Made by a program: the position numbers and the translations under genes | Part shown: piece by piece, positions 1-10,045 of the stretch | How the letters are laid out: each line of letters opens with the position of its first letter | Position numbering within the stretch: the stretch's first letter is position 1 | Source of the DNA: an uncultured Chloroflexota bacterium | Lineage (GTDB): Bacteria > Chloroflexota > Dehalococcoidia > Lucifugimonadales > CAJXCD01 | Direction of reading: 5' to 3' | Assembly: GCA_913051545.1 (NCBI GenBank) | Contig: CAJXCD010000002.1 | Location: 62,001 to 126,000, forward strand | DNA: 64,000 bases | The notes under the pieces: generated by a model | Database searches by the model: none | Told to the model about the DNA's origin: nothing | Seen by the model: only the letters and a program-made list of their open reading frames with translations

Positions 1-413
1 CCACCTGATTTTACTGCTCTGGTTAGAGGTCCGTCTATCCATTCGGTACTATCTCCTTGCAATAGGTAACGTCCAACTAGATCACTAGCCGTGAGATCTT
101 CGTGGCAGGCAATAGTTACTAGAGGTAGATTTTGCCCACTGTTTTTGGACGATTTATTACGTGATAAAGAAGACTTTTGTGAGGAGTGTTTTTTAACTTT
201 AGTGAGAGGTTTACCCAGCTTGTAAGACATGTATTCGACGAATCTTGTTTTACCCACGCCGGTAGGACCCTTAAAAAGGATAGGTATTTTTTGCTCATAT
301 GCTGCTTGAAAAAGCTCTACTTCATCCCCTATAGGTAAATAAAATGGTTCTTCAGAGAGAAAGTATTCTTCTACGATGTAACTTTGGTACAGTGTTTGAG
401 TTGTTGTGTTCAT
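1..413 (-). CDS. CbbQ/NirQ/NorQ (MoxR-type) AAA ATPase, partial, C-terminus runs off the window
   Basis: Manual minus-strand translation MNTTTQTLYQSYIVEEYFLSEEPFYLPIGDEVELFQAAYEQKIPILFKGPTGVGKTRFVEYMSYKLGKPL...LVTIACHEDLTASDLVGRYLL; Walker A GPTGVGKT; not in the ORF track because truncated. Confidence 0.85.
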   Translation of the reverse strand, partial: MNTTTQTLYQSYIVEEYFLSEEPFYLPIGDEVELFQAAYEQKIPILFKGPTGVGKTRFVEYMSYKLGKPLTKVKKHSSQKSSLSRNKSSKNSGQNLPLVTIACHEDLTASDLVGRYLLQGDSTEWIDGPLTRAVKSG

Positions 414-1045
414 TAAACATCTTCTCGTTTATTTTTAAGTGCAATATGTTGATTCCATATCTGTGAAACGGTGTGTTCTAAGTCATTTAGATTCCCACTA
501 TTGTCTATTATTACGTCAGCATACTTTTTTCGTTCGCTTTGACTGGTCTGTGCTCTAATTGTTTCGTTTATCATCTCCATAGATATATTGTTCCGCTTTC
601 TTAGTCTTTCCACAACCATTTCCGGAGGTGAGTCTGTTACCCAAATCTCATTTATGAGCGATGTCCAGGCTTCGTCTCGTATAATCGCTTCCACTAGCAA
701 AGGAATCTCTATGACTAAAACTTCAGTTCCTCCTTTGGAATGCTGTTGTATTAGGTTTGTAATTAGCTTCTGTACTTCCGGGTGGACTAATGAATTTAGT
801 TTATTCAGAGCTAATCCGTCACTAAACACAATCTCTCGAAGTTTAGAACGGTCAATATCTCCGTTCGATCTAAGTATTTGATGTCCAAATTCGGATACTA
901 TTTTGCTCCATGTTTGAGTCCCGTATATGTATGTCTGGTGGGCAAGTTCATCTGCATAGACCAACGGAGCCCCAAATCCCGAGAGGATTTTTGAGACTTC
1001 AGTTTTTCCGGTACCTATTCCACCCGTCAGTCCGATTACGAGCAT
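413..1045 (-). CDS. coaE: Dephospho-CoA kinase
   Basis: MLVIGLTGGIGTGKTEVSKIL N-terminus, P-loop, YADELAHQ motif; TAATG overlap with downstream AAA ATPase gene. Confidence 0.95.
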   Translation of the reverse strand: MLVIGLTGGIGTGKTEVSKILSGFGAPLVYADELAHQTYIYGTQTWSKIVSEFGHQILRSNGDIDRSKLREIVFSDGLALNKLNSLVHPEVQKLITNLIQQHSKGGTEVLVIEIPLLVEAIIRDEAWTSLINEIWVTDSPPEMVVERLRKRNNISMEMINETIRAQTSQSERKKYADVIIDNSGNLNDLEHTVSQIWNQHIALKNKREDV

Positions 1046-1227
1046 TCAGACCACTTAAATACAGATTCACGCTATTTTAGCATAAGATCATTCTCAAGTT
1101 GTAAGATATCATTACAGGGTTATTTTTCTTACACCCTCGTGCGAATTAACCTGATTTTAGAGTGTTGGTAGTTATTGGGTACACCCTCTGGGTTATAATA
1201 CCGGGGAAAGATTTGGAGGCCAAAGAT

Positions 1228-2601
1228 ATGGCGGCCGAGTTCCGAAAATTACCCAGCGTAGATAGTATCCTGTCGGATGAGAGGATAAAGGATCTTAGTG
1301 ATAAATACTCTCGCCTAGTAGTAGTTTCGGTTGTTAGAACTCAACTCGATTATGCAAGGAAATTATTAAAGGAGGGTGGTCACTTACTTGAAGTCGAAGA
1401 GCTTGTGACATCAGTTTTAGATAGTGTAAATCAACATTGGTTTCCATCACCTATCCAAGTTATTAATGCTACCGGCGTTATTTTACATACCAATCTTGGG
1501 CGCGCTCCTTTGTCTATTGAGGCGTTGGATTCCATCCGTCAGTCAAGTATGGGTTACAGTGACTTGGAATTCGATACCGGTACCGGACGTAGAGGTTCAC
1601 GACACTCCTACGCAGCAAGAATTTTGTCCCATCTAACTGGTTCCGAGTCCGCTATCGTAGTAAACAACAATGCATCTGCAATTATGTTAGGACTAGTAGC
1701 TATAGCATCTGGGTCAGAAGTTATTGTCTCTCGCGGGGAGTCTCTTGAAATAGGTGGTGGGTTCCGCATTCCGGACGTTTTAAAACAAAGTGGTGCTACT
1801 CTGATAGAGGTTGGAACTACAAACCGCACTTACGTTAACGATTATGAGGATGCCGTATCTGATCGCACTGGGGCGATTTTGTCTGTGCACTCCAGTAACT
1901 TTAAAGTTACTGGATTCACGCATTCACCATCTCTATTAGAATTGGTAAACCTTGGTCGTAAACATAACATTCCCGTTCTTCATGACCTGGGAAGTGGTTC
2001 ATTGATTGACACTTCGTTATTCGGCTTAGCTCATGAGCCAATGCCTCAGGAGAGTATTGCCGCGGGAGCGTCACTATCCTTCTTTTCCGGGGACAAGTTA
2101 CTAGGTGGTCCACAAGCGGGAATTATAGTAGGGGGTGAAGAGTATGTGTCGAAAGTTGCTAATCATCCTATAGCTAGAGCTGTTAGGATAGACAAACTTA
2201 GTTTATCAGCCCTTACTGCCACGCTCCTTGCGTATTTGAGAGACGATGTTATCTCAGTAGTTCCTGTGTGGGCAATGATTTCTGAAAAAGTTGATGCAAT
2301 TGGTGATAGGGCAAGAAATTGGAATCGGATCTTGGGAAATAAATATGAGGTTGTTGAAGGTTATTCAACTGTAGGAGGAGGGAGTCTGCCTGATCAACAG
2401 CTTCCTACTTGGTTGCTATCCATAGACCCAAGTCCTGACGGGTCAGATTCTTTAAGTGCCGCTTTGAGGAATGCTTATAAACCTGTTATATCTAGAATTG
2501 AAAACGATCGAATATTGCTAGACCCTCGTACAGTTTTGCATGACCAAGATGACGATCTGCTAGATGTAATAAAATCGGTGTTGCTAAGAACACAGTCCTA
2601 A
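1228..2601 (+). CDS. selA: L-seryl-tRNA(Sec) selenium transferase
   Basis: VINATGVILHTNLGRAPLS, VNNNASA, SGDKLLGGPQAG (PLP lysine). Start moved from 1162 to ATG 1228 (MAAEFRKLPSVD). Confidence 0.95.
   Translation: MAAEFRKLPSVDSILSDERIKDLSDKYSRLVVVSVVRTQLDYARKLLKEGGHLLEVEELVTSVLDSVNQHWFPSPIQVINATGVILHTNLGRAPLSIEALDSIRQSSMGYSDLEFDTGTGRRGSRHSYAARILSHLTGSESAIVVNNNASAIMLGLVAIASGSEVIVSRGESLEIGGGFRIPDVLKQSGATLIEVGTTNRTYVNDYEDAVSDRTGAILSVHSSNFKVTGFTHSPSLLELVNLGRKHNIPVLHDLGSGSLIDTSLFGLAHEPMPQESIAAGASLSFFSGDKLLGGPQAGIIVGGEEYVSKVANHPIARAVRIDKLSLSALTATLLAYLRDDVISVVPVWAMISEKVDAIGDRARNWNRILGNKYEVVEGYSTVGGGSLPDQQLPTWLLSIDPSPDGSDSLSAALRNAYKPVISRIENDRILLDPRTVLHDQDDDLLDVIKSVLLRTQS
1891..1914. repeat. 24-bp perfect palindrome inside selA
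   Basis: TCCAGTAACTTT|AAAGTTACTGGA read directly. Confidence 0.9.
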
Positions 2602-2652
2602 ATGTTCAGAGGGGAATGGATAACCGGGATTTTCCCGTCGGGTTCATAAACG

Positions 2653-4011
2653 GTGTCAAGTGTGACGTTATTTGATTATCAAGCAGATATAAGTATGGGT
2701 AGTGACGGTCCTTTAGCATCCCGTATGAGGCCCACGTCATTTGATGAATTAATTGGTCAAGAGCATATTGTGGGGCCAGGTCGTGTGCTGAGGAAAAGCA
2801 TAGAGTCTGACAAACTTCCTTCAATGATTCTATGGGGCCCCCCCGGTACTGGCAAAACGACTTTGGCACATCTGATATCTAATATTACACGTAGCCATTA
2901 TGCTTCGATTAGTGCTGTTGGGTCAGGTGTTGCTGATTTGCGCAAGGTTGTCGAAGACGCAAAAGAAAGACTGGGCATGCATGGTAAACGTACTATTTTA
3001 TTTATTGATGAAATACATCGTTTTAATAAATCTCAGCAGGATGTAGTGTTGCCACATGTTGAGAGTGGGGTAGTTACTTTGATTGGTGCTACCACAGAGA
3101 ATCCATCATTTGAGGTTATATCACCTCTTCTTTCGAGGTCTCGAGTATACACTCTAAAATCCTTAACAGACCTTCAGATAGAGGAGATACTGCGGAGAGC
3201 ACTTACTGACGTCAAGCGAGGGGTAGGTTCGCTTTCTGCTAGATTAGATCCGGATGCACTAAGTACTATTGTTACACTTTCAGGGGGTGACGCAAGAGTT
3301 GCATTGAATTCTTTAGAATTAGCGGTTCACGCAACTGATATAACTAAAGAAGGTGTTCGGCATGTTACCTCAGAGGTTGTAGAAGATGCAATTCAGAGAC
3401 AATCACTTTTATATGATAAGGCAGGGGATAAGCATTACGACACTATATCGGCATACATCAAATCCGTAAGGGGATCGGATCCAGATGCTGCTATATATTG
3501 GCTGGCACGTATGATAGAGGCAGGTGAAGATCCAATTTTCATTTCACGCAGGTTGGTAATATTAGCTGCCGAAGACATAGGTTTAGCCGATCCGCAAGCG
3601 TTAACAATTGCAGTGGCAGCACAGCAAGCAGTTCATTTCATAGGTATGCCAGAGGGACGAATCCCATTAGCTGAGGCTACTATATACCTTGCTTCAGCTC
3701 CAAAAAGTAACTCAGCTTACAAAGCTGTAGATAAAGCTTTAGATGAAGTGAGACGTACGGGAAGTCAACCAGTGCCTATGCATTTGAGAAATGCAGTAAC
3801 CAGCCTGATGAAAGATTCTGGGTATGGAGCAGGATATAAATATGCACACAAATATAAAGATCATTTTACTCCGATGGAGAATTTGCCTGAAAAATTGAGA
3901 GGCTCTAAGTATTATGAACCGTCAAATTCCGGTTACGAGCGTTCAATATTGGACAGGTTGAAAAAGTGGTGGGGCAAAAGGCGGGAACAAAAAGCATCGG
4001 AAGATTCTTAA
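2653..4011 (+). CDS. rarA: Replication-associated recombination protein A (RarA/MgsA AAA ATPase)
   Basis: ASRMRPTSFDELIGQEHIVGPG, GPPGTGKTTLAHLI, FIDEIHRFNKSQQD. Confidence 0.95.
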   Translation: MSSVTLFDYQADISMGSDGPLASRMRPTSFDELIGQEHIVGPGRVLRKSIESDKLPSMILWGPPGTGKTTLAHLISNITRSHYASISAVGSGVADLRKVVEDAKERLGMHGKRTILFIDEIHRFNKSQQDVVLPHVESGVVTLIGATTENPSFEVISPLLSRSRVYTLKSLTDLQIEEILRRALTDVKRGVGSLSARLDPDALSTIVTLSGGDARVALNSLELAVHATDITKEGVRHVTSEVVEDAIQRQSLLYDKAGDKHYDTISAYIKSVRGSDPDAAIYWLARMIEAGEDPIFISRRLVILAAEDIGLADPQALTIAVAAQQAVHFIGMPEGRIPLAEATIYLASAPKSNSAYKAVDKALDEVRRTGSQPVPMHLRNAVTSLMKDSGYGAGYKYAHKYKDHFTPMENLPEKLRGSKYYEPSNSGYERSILDRLKKWWGKRREQKASEDS

Positions 4012-5237
4012 TTTTCTGAGTCATATATTAATTCATTGGATGTTGATCCCAATATATTCCGGCTTACTCCAATAAGGGACGTTAACATCAATATGCCAGA
4101 TCCTGCTATGGCTATTTGGACTCCAATCAAACCGCTAATAGTTCCCATGTAAAAACTTGATAATTTATTGATGCTCCATGCGAATGCCTGAAAGCTGCCT
4201 ACGCGTCCCCTCATATGGCCTGGCACGGAAGTTTGAATTAATGTTGCCATGCACATTTCCCCAACTGATCCGAAACAATAGGCGGCAAAAATTATTACTA
4301 GCGATAAAGTTAAGGATTCAGATATTGAAAGGGCGATGATTAATATACTGAATCCAGCAGATCCCACTATCGTAATGATTTCCTTCCATTTGATATCGCT
4401 GAAAATTGATATAACAAAACTACCTATGAAAAATCCTGCAAAGCTCGCAGATTGTAGATAACCCAGTCCTGACACACCTGAGTTAAGGATGTCTCTTGCC
4501 AATACCGGTAGCATAGAAACATGGGCCCATCCAAACGCTTCGGACGCCAGGGCTAAAATAATCAGGTTTCGAATCTTGTTTGTCGAAAAAATGTAGACGG
4601 CGCCCTGTTTAAATGTTTTATACGGTGATGTTAGATTCCTTGAGTTATTTTCCGTAGGTAGGCTGGGTATAGCAGTGATATTTAGTAAGAACATTACAGA
4701 AATAATTTCAACAGATATAATAAATATGTATGCCCAACCTATTCCAAATGAATTTACTATTAAAGCCATAATAAGTGGAGCTGAAATGCCGGCGATGCCC
4801 AAGCCTACAAAGTTAGCAGCGTTTGCTGATAAGACCCTCTTTTCTCCTACGATATCTACGACAAATGCCATATGCGCGGGTGCCCGCATGGCGTCGGATA
4901 TACCGAAAAGTAGGGAAGTTGCCAGTATTTGCCATAATTGTACGTCTCCCATAAAAATAGTTTGTGTTAGCAATATCAACGCTGCGGCTCGGAATATGCC
5001 AGAAAATACGATTATTGAACGTCTAGGCAGGAGGTCTGCAAGGACGCCACCTATGGCTACAGTTGATATCATTCCCACTCCGCCCATCCCCATGGTTGCC
5101 CCAACCCAGAATGGGGAATCAGTTATATCAAGAGTTAACCACCCCTGCACTGTAATAAATACGATGTCTCCTAATGATGCGAGTGTTATAGCAATCCATA
5201 GCAGTCTGAAACGGTAATTTTCGAATAGTAAAGTCAA
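4008..5237 (-). CDS. MFS transporter
   Basis: 12-TM-like hydrophobic profile, MFS_3-like sequence (FENYRFRLLWIAITLASLGD...LLPRRSIIVFSGIFRA). Confidence 0.85.
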   Translation of the reverse strand: MTLLFENYRFRLLWIAITLASLGDIVFITVQGWLTLDITDSPFWVGATMGMGGVGMISTVAIGGVLADLLPRRSIIVFSGIFRAAALILLTQTIFMGDVQLWQILATSLLFGISDAMRAPAHMAFVVDIVGEKRVLSANAANFVGLGIAGISAPLIMALIVNSFGIGWAYIFIISVEIISVMFLLNITAIPSLPTENNSRNLTSPYKTFKQGAVYIFSTNKIRNLIILALASEAFGWAHVSMLPVLARDILNSGVSGLGYLQSASFAGFFIGSFVISIFSDIKWKEIITIVGSAGFSILIIALSISESLTLSLVIIFAAYCFGSVGEMCMATLIQTSVPGHMRGRVGSFQAFAWSINKLSSFYMGTISGLIGVQIAIAGSGILMLTSLIGVSRNILGSTSNELIYDSEN

Positions 5238-5278
5238 ATTGAAATGCCTGAAGTTTTTCGATTAAAAGATATATATCA

Positions 5279-5306
5279 AATTGTATTATCTATTGATAAT
5301 ACAATT
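5279..5306. repeat. Perfect 12-bp inverted repeat with 4-nt loop (terminator or operator)
   Basis: AATTGTATTATC-TATT-GATAATACAATT in intergenic region between tdh stop and MFS start. Confidence 0.8.
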
Positions 5307-5389
5307 AATAGGAGACTGAAGTAAGATTTTCGAAGGGATATTGAGATTATATTAATTCAATGATGATTAAGAGATAAATCGATCTCTTC

Positions 5390-6457
5390 TTAGGGACCTG
5401 AATCGATAGATTGATGTGCGGTTGGTCTGAGTAATATTTTCGCTGCGTTTCCTTCTTTCAGCATATTTATAGCGTCTTCGATTTGTTCTAGGCTCATCGA
5501 GGCGCTTATGAGAGGTTGAAGGTCGACGGCTCTAGTTTCCAGTAAATTCCTAGTCATATACCATGTTTCAAAGATGCGACGACCATATTTGCCAACGATG
5601 TTAAGGTTTTTAAATATTATATCGTTGGATATATCGATTTCGATTGGAGAAGTTGGGATGCCGAAAAGAGTCACATGGCCCCCATTCTTAGCGCTTCCCA
5701 GTGCTGTTTTGACCGCATTTTGTGCGCCTGTCATTTCAAACACAATGTCTAATCCAAGGTTGTCGGTCATCTCTGATACCCACTGAGTGGTGTCCATAGT
5801 GTTAGTTTTTGGGTTGAAAACGTTATCGGCACCCATTTCTTTAGCAAGCGTAAGTCGGTATTGGTTTATATCAGATGCCAGGATCCTAGCCGCGCCAGAC
5901 GCTTTAGTTATTCCGATCGTGAACAAACCTACTGGTCCACAGCCTAATACCAATATATTCTTCCCCGTGAGGTCTATCTCTGAAGTAGCGAAAACAGCGT
6001 TTCCGAATGGTTCCTGAAGAGCAGCAATTTCTGGCGCCAGTTTTATGCGGTCGTTTTGCCAGATTACTTTTTCCGGTACAGAAATATAGTCTGCAAATGC
6101 TCCGTCACGGTCTACGCCTAAAACATCAGTATTTGGGCATAGATGTGCTTGATTAGTTCTGCATTGGTGGCAGGTGCCACAAGTCACGTGGCTTTCAGCT
6201 GATACGTAGTCTCCTATTGAAACATTTGTGACAGATTTTCCTGTTTCTACCACAGTGCCCGCAAACTCATGACCGATAGTCAGTGGTGGGTTTAGACGTT
6301 CCGAACTCCATTCATCCCAGTCCCAGATATGTAAGTCTGTTCCACATATGCTAGCAGCTTCAACTGCTATTAGAACTTCATTGTCATTTATATTAGGTAT
6401 GGGAACGTCTTCGACTTTAAGACCTTTTTCTTTTCCTGTTTTTCGTACAGCTAACAT
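5390..6457 (-). CDS. tdh: L-threonine 3-dehydrogenase-like zinc alcohol dehydrogenase
   Basis: SICGTDLHIWDWDEWS, GHEFAGTVVETG, CGTCHQCRTNQAHLCPN. Confidence 0.85.
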   Translation of the reverse strand: MLAVRKTGKEKGLKVEDVPIPNINDNEVLIAVEAASICGTDLHIWDWDEWSSERLNPPLTIGHEFAGTVVETGKSVTNVSIGDYVSAESHVTCGTCHQCRTNQAHLCPNTDVLGVDRDGAFADYISVPEKVIWQNDRIKLAPEIAALQEPFGNAVFATSEIDLTGKNILVLGCGPVGLFTIGITKASGAARILASDINQYRLTLAKEMGADNVFNPKTNTMDTTQWVSEMTDNLGLDIVFEMTGAQNAVKTALGSAKNGGHVTLFGIPTSPIEIDISNDIIFKNLNIVGKYGRRIFETWYMTRNLLETRAVDLQPLISASMSLEQIEDAINMLKEGNAAKILLRPTAHQSIDSGP

Positions 6458-6500
6458 ATATAAATCTGATCATCTCACATAAAATCTGGGGAACTTAATT

Positions 6501-7529
6501 TTAGCTAACCGCCTCAGATTTTATAACATCTATGGCGTAATCAACATCTTCTGAGGTTATTCCGTAGTGAGTGGTAAGACGCCAGGTCCCTCCTGGTCTT
6601 GCGTTGATCAGTACACCACGGTTATTGATTTGATTAATTAGGTCGTAAGGTGCTTCGGGAGGCTCTGCGAAGACGAGATTTGTTTTTACAGATTCGGGGT
6701 CGATAGAAAATCCAGGAATTGAATTAAGACCTTTTGCTAGTCTTTTGGCATTTGCATGGTCATCTGATAATCGTTCAATCATAGTGTTCAATGCGACTAT
6801 ACCTGCAGCTGCAATTATTCCCGCTTGCCTCATTCCCGCCCCCAAAGTTTTACGCCACTCCCTGGCCTTTGCAATGGTCGTCTTGTCCCCGCAAACTATC
6901 GATCCGACAGGGGCGCTTAGACCTTTAGATAGGCAAAATGTTACTGTGTCGGCATCTTTAACCAATTCTGAAGCGGGCGTTTCCAGACAAACAGCCGCAT
7001 TAAATAATCTAGCTCCATCAACATGAACTCGTAAACCATTAGATTTAGCAATCTTACTTAGGTCACTCATGTAACTAGGTGTAATTGGTATACCGCCACA
7101 GGCATTTTGAGTATTTTCTATGGCGACCATAGCGGTAGGGGACCAGTGTATGTTTCCAAATCGTACTGCGTTTTCGACTTGGTTAAGATCAAGGGTTCCA
7201 ATATTGGTATTTGGAATGGGATGAAATGCGACTCCGCCTAGAGTAGAAGCGCCTCCTCCTTCAGCATTATAAATATGTGTTTGCTCGCCTAAGATAATTT
7301 CTTGTCCACGTTCACACTGGGCTAATATGGAAACGAAATTACCCATCGTTCCACTGGTAACCAGTAGTCCAGCCTCCTTGCCTAGCATTTCAGATGCCAT
7401 GTTTTCTAGGGCATTAACTGTAGGATCCTCACCATATACGTCATCACCCAATTCTGCAGTTGCTATGGCTTGTCTCATTTCCTCAGAGGGCTGCGTGACT
7501 GTGTCGCTACGTAGATCCACTATTCGCAT
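6501..7529 (-). CDS. ltaE: Low-specificity L-threonine aldolase
   Basis: VDLRSDTVTQPSEEMRQAIATAELGDDVYGEDPTVNALE; HVDGARLFNAAV; CLSKGLSAPVGS. Confidence 0.93.
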   Translation of the reverse strand: MRIVDLRSDTVTQPSEEMRQAIATAELGDDVYGEDPTVNALENMASEMLGKEAGLLVTSGTMGNFVSILAQCERGQEIILGEQTHIYNAEGGGASTLGGVAFHPIPNTNIGTLDLNQVENAVRFGNIHWSPTAMVAIENTQNACGGIPITPSYMSDLSKIAKSNGLRVHVDGARLFNAAVCLETPASELVKDADTVTFCLSKGLSAPVGSIVCGDKTTIAKAREWRKTLGAGMRQAGIIAAAGIVALNTMIERLSDDHANAKRLAKGLNSIPGFSIDPESVKTNLVFAEPPEAPYDLINQINNRGVLINARPGGTWRLTTHYGITSEDVDYAIDVIKSEAVS

Positions 7530-7660
7530 TATTGACCGCCTTTATTATTGCCTAGTCATTGTCTAATTTTAGCAACAAGGCTTGTTAAATTCTATGGTGG
7601 TTTGTAAATAGCATGACTGTCGTGTAAATTTAGGACATCCATATAGTTTAAGGAATATTG

Positions 7661-9067
7661 ATGTCTACTAACGATAAAGTAAGAATAGAAAAAGATTCTA
7701 TGGGAAAGCTTGAGGTTCCTTCAGGCTCGTATTACGGAGCTCAAACTCAAAGGGCAGCCTTGAATTTCCAGATAAGTAGTTTGAGATTTCCTAGATCATT
7801 TATTCGTGCAATAGGTGCTATAAAACTTTGTGCGTCACAGGTAAATTTGGATCTGGGTCTTCTAGATAGCAAGTTGTCAATTGCGATTATGGGTGCATCT
7901 CAGGAAGTGATGGACGGAGATCATGACTCCCAGTTCGTTTTAGACATATTTCAAACCGGTTCAGGCACTTCTACAAATATGAATGCCAACGAAGTCATAG
8001 CTAATCTGGCAATAGAAAAATTGGGAGGTGTTGTAGGCTCCAGAGAACCTGTACATCCCAATGACCATGTGAATATGGGACAGTCTTCTAATGATGTCAT
8101 TCCAACTGCTATACATATCGCGGCTTTGGATTCGATAAAAAATCGGTTAATTCCAGCTCTTACGTCTCTGAATTCGCAACTTAAAGAAAAATCAGATGAG
8201 TTTATGCCGGTTGTCAAAACTGGGCGAACTCATTTACAAGATGCTACTCCGGTAAGGCTTGGACAGGAATTTTTAGGTTATGTAGGTCAAATTGAGCGCT
8301 CTATATCACGAATTGAAATAGCTTGCGGTGAACTTTCTGAAGTTGCGCTAGGGGGAACCGCTGTAGGCACAGGTGTAAACACTCACGTAAATTTTTCTAC
8401 TATGGTGTGTGAGAAACTATCTGAAATCCTTAAACTTGATATTAATCAGACATCCAATCATTTTCAGGCTCAAAGCAGTCTTGATTCAATCGTTTTGGTA
8501 AGTGGATCTTTGAAAACAATTGCGGTTAGTTTAATGAAAATATCTAATGACATCAGATGGCTTGGGTCTGGCCCCAGGGCTGGCATTGGTGAAATAGATG
8601 TGCCAGCTGTTCAGCCTGGGAGTTCTATTATGCCAGGAAAAGTTAACCCGGTAATTCCGGAGTCGGTATGTCAGGTAGCAGCTCAGGTGATTGGAAATGA
8701 TACGACTATAACTATTGCAGGTCAGTCCGGAAACTTTGAAATTAATGTAATGATGCCTGTGGCCGCTCACAATTTATTGGAATCGATAGATATCATGGCT
8801 TCAGCTTCACAGAATTTGGCTGGAAAATGTATTGCTGGTCTGGAGGCGACAACTAAGGGTCCAGAGATGGTTGAAAAAGGCCTTGCCATAGTTACTACCC
8901 TGGTACCGCATATAGGATATGATGCATCGGCGTTGATTGCTAAGGAAGCTGGGGAAACAGGGGAGTCTGTTCGTGAGGTTGCGATACGCAGAACGGATCT
9001 ATCTGAGCAGGAATTAGATTCTATTCTAGATCCCGCTTCAATGACACAGCCGTTGACTAATGAATGA
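7661..9067 (+). CDS. fumC: Fumarate hydratase class II
   Basis: GSSIMPGKVNPVIPE signature, GSGTSTNMNANEVIAN; ATG at 7661. Confidence 0.95.
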   Translation: MSTNDKVRIEKDSMGKLEVPSGSYYGAQTQRAALNFQISSLRFPRSFIRAIGAIKLCASQVNLDLGLLDSKLSIAIMGASQEVMDGDHDSQFVLDIFQTGSGTSTNMNANEVIANLAIEKLGGVVGSREPVHPNDHVNMGQSSNDVIPTAIHIAALDSIKNRLIPALTSLNSQLKEKSDEFMPVVKTGRTHLQDATPVRLGQEFLGYVGQIERSISRIEIACGELSEVALGGTAVGTGVNTHVNFSTMVCEKLSEILKLDINQTSNHFQAQSSLDSIVLVSGSLKTIAVSLMKISNDIRWLGSGPRAGIGEIDVPAVQPGSSIMPGKVNPVIPESVCQVAAQVIGNDTTITIAGQSGNFEINVMMPVAAHNLLESIDIMASASQNLAGKCIAGLEATTKGPEMVEKGLAIVTTLVPHIGYDASALIAKEAGETGESVREVAIRRTDLSEQELDSILDPASMTQPLTNE

Positions 9068-9148
9068 CGTTAGTCACGTAACCAAATAACGCTCCTCCAG
9101 TCAGTTTTCTGATCACCTATTTACCTCCGGTATTCCCATTAATTACCC

Positions 9149-10033
9149 GTGCGTAATTTATGCCGTTTACAGGAGTCTCCCCCTGCTGTATTTAGTCAGG
9201 GGGCAGTGAATGTGCTCGTGAAAGCCGGATTCCCAATATCCAAAAAGATTAAGGACTGTAACCCGTTAGCTAAGGAATTATTCATAGCTTTACCTGATGA
9301 GGATACAGGTAAGTACAAATTTAATGACAATTTTCTGGGTTTAGAGAATACCCCTGAAGTACTTAATTTTTTCCGTAATTTTGTTACAAAAGAAGGTAGG
9401 AATAATTACTTGCCCTTTGGTTGGCTAAACTCCTTGCGGAACAATAACTTTGCAGGAGATTCACAAACTATTGCAGATCTTAGAGACTGTGCTTGGGATA
9501 GATCATTGAACCAAAATATGCCGGATAGTGTATTTAGAACCGATGACATGGAAATATTTATAAATAAGGTTATCGAAGGGGATATAAAGGCGATAGATGA
9601 TTTCTTCATTTTAAAGCCATATGATAGAAAAAAGGCTGGCAATTTGTGTGCTTCGATTGATGAGATGATTTTTATAGTTAATAAATTGCAGCCGCGGCGG
9701 TCTTTAAGTCTGTCAGATCTGTTTACCGAAGGAGATTTAGTTATAGAGGTTATTAAATTGTTTAGTAAACAGGAACAGCCAGGTCAACCTATGGGTATAT
9801 TTGGGGGAAATGCAGGAGTATCTTACGATTCTAGGAGTACTACTTATTATGATGAGCAGAATCCTCCTGAAGTTCCTATGTTCAAAGATGAACCTGTATT
9901 TTTATTAGAGGAGCTTTTGTCAAAGTTGGATTATCGGTCGAGCGAAAATCTTTATTTTGGCGATGAGTTAGAACAAGACTGGGAGCGAGGGCTTAATTTA
10001 AGGAGCTTAAATAATGATGATACGTCAACCTGA
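9149..10033 (+). CDS. Degenerate sigma-70-like protein, N-terminal portion (weak region 1.2/2.1-2.2 resemblance)
   Basis: FINKVIEGDIKAIDDFFI and SLSLSDLFTEGDLVIEVIKLF resemble sigma-70 ..I..GD..A...LI and LSL.DLIQEGN.GLI.AVEKF; ends in TGA in frame with the next ORF. Confidence 0.45.
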   Translation: MRNLCRLQESPPAVFSQGAVNVLVKAGFPISKKIKDCNPLAKELFIALPDEDTGKYKFNDNFLGLENTPEVLNFFRNFVTKEGRNNYLPFGWLNSLRNNNFAGDSQTIADLRDCAWDRSLNQNMPDSVFRTDDMEIFINKVIEGDIKAIDDFFILKPYDRKKAGNLCASIDEMIFIVNKLQPRRSLSLSDLFTEGDLVIEVIKLFSKQEQPGQPMGIFGGNAGVSYDSRSTTYYDEQNPPEVPMFKDEPVFLLEELLSKLDYRSSENLYFGDELEQDWERGLNLRSLNNDDTST

Positions 10034-10045
10034 CCGGAGCCAAAA

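Noticed and set aside
588-881. Many track ORFs antisense to clear genes (e.g. 588..881, 1608..1829, 4675..5217, 11116..11574, 14002..14403, 53075..53461, 61533..61958)
   Set aside because: Fully embedded opposite well-supported CDSs, low-complexity translations, no recognisable domain; shadow ORFs.
10031-10033. In-frame TGA between the two sigma-like ORFs as a second selenocysteine codon
   Set aside because: No Cys-containing family position to match, no convincing GU-loop SECIS hairpin directly downstream (only CAAG-AACT-CTTG), and Sec in a sigma factor is functionally implausible; reported only as a split/degenerate sigma locus.
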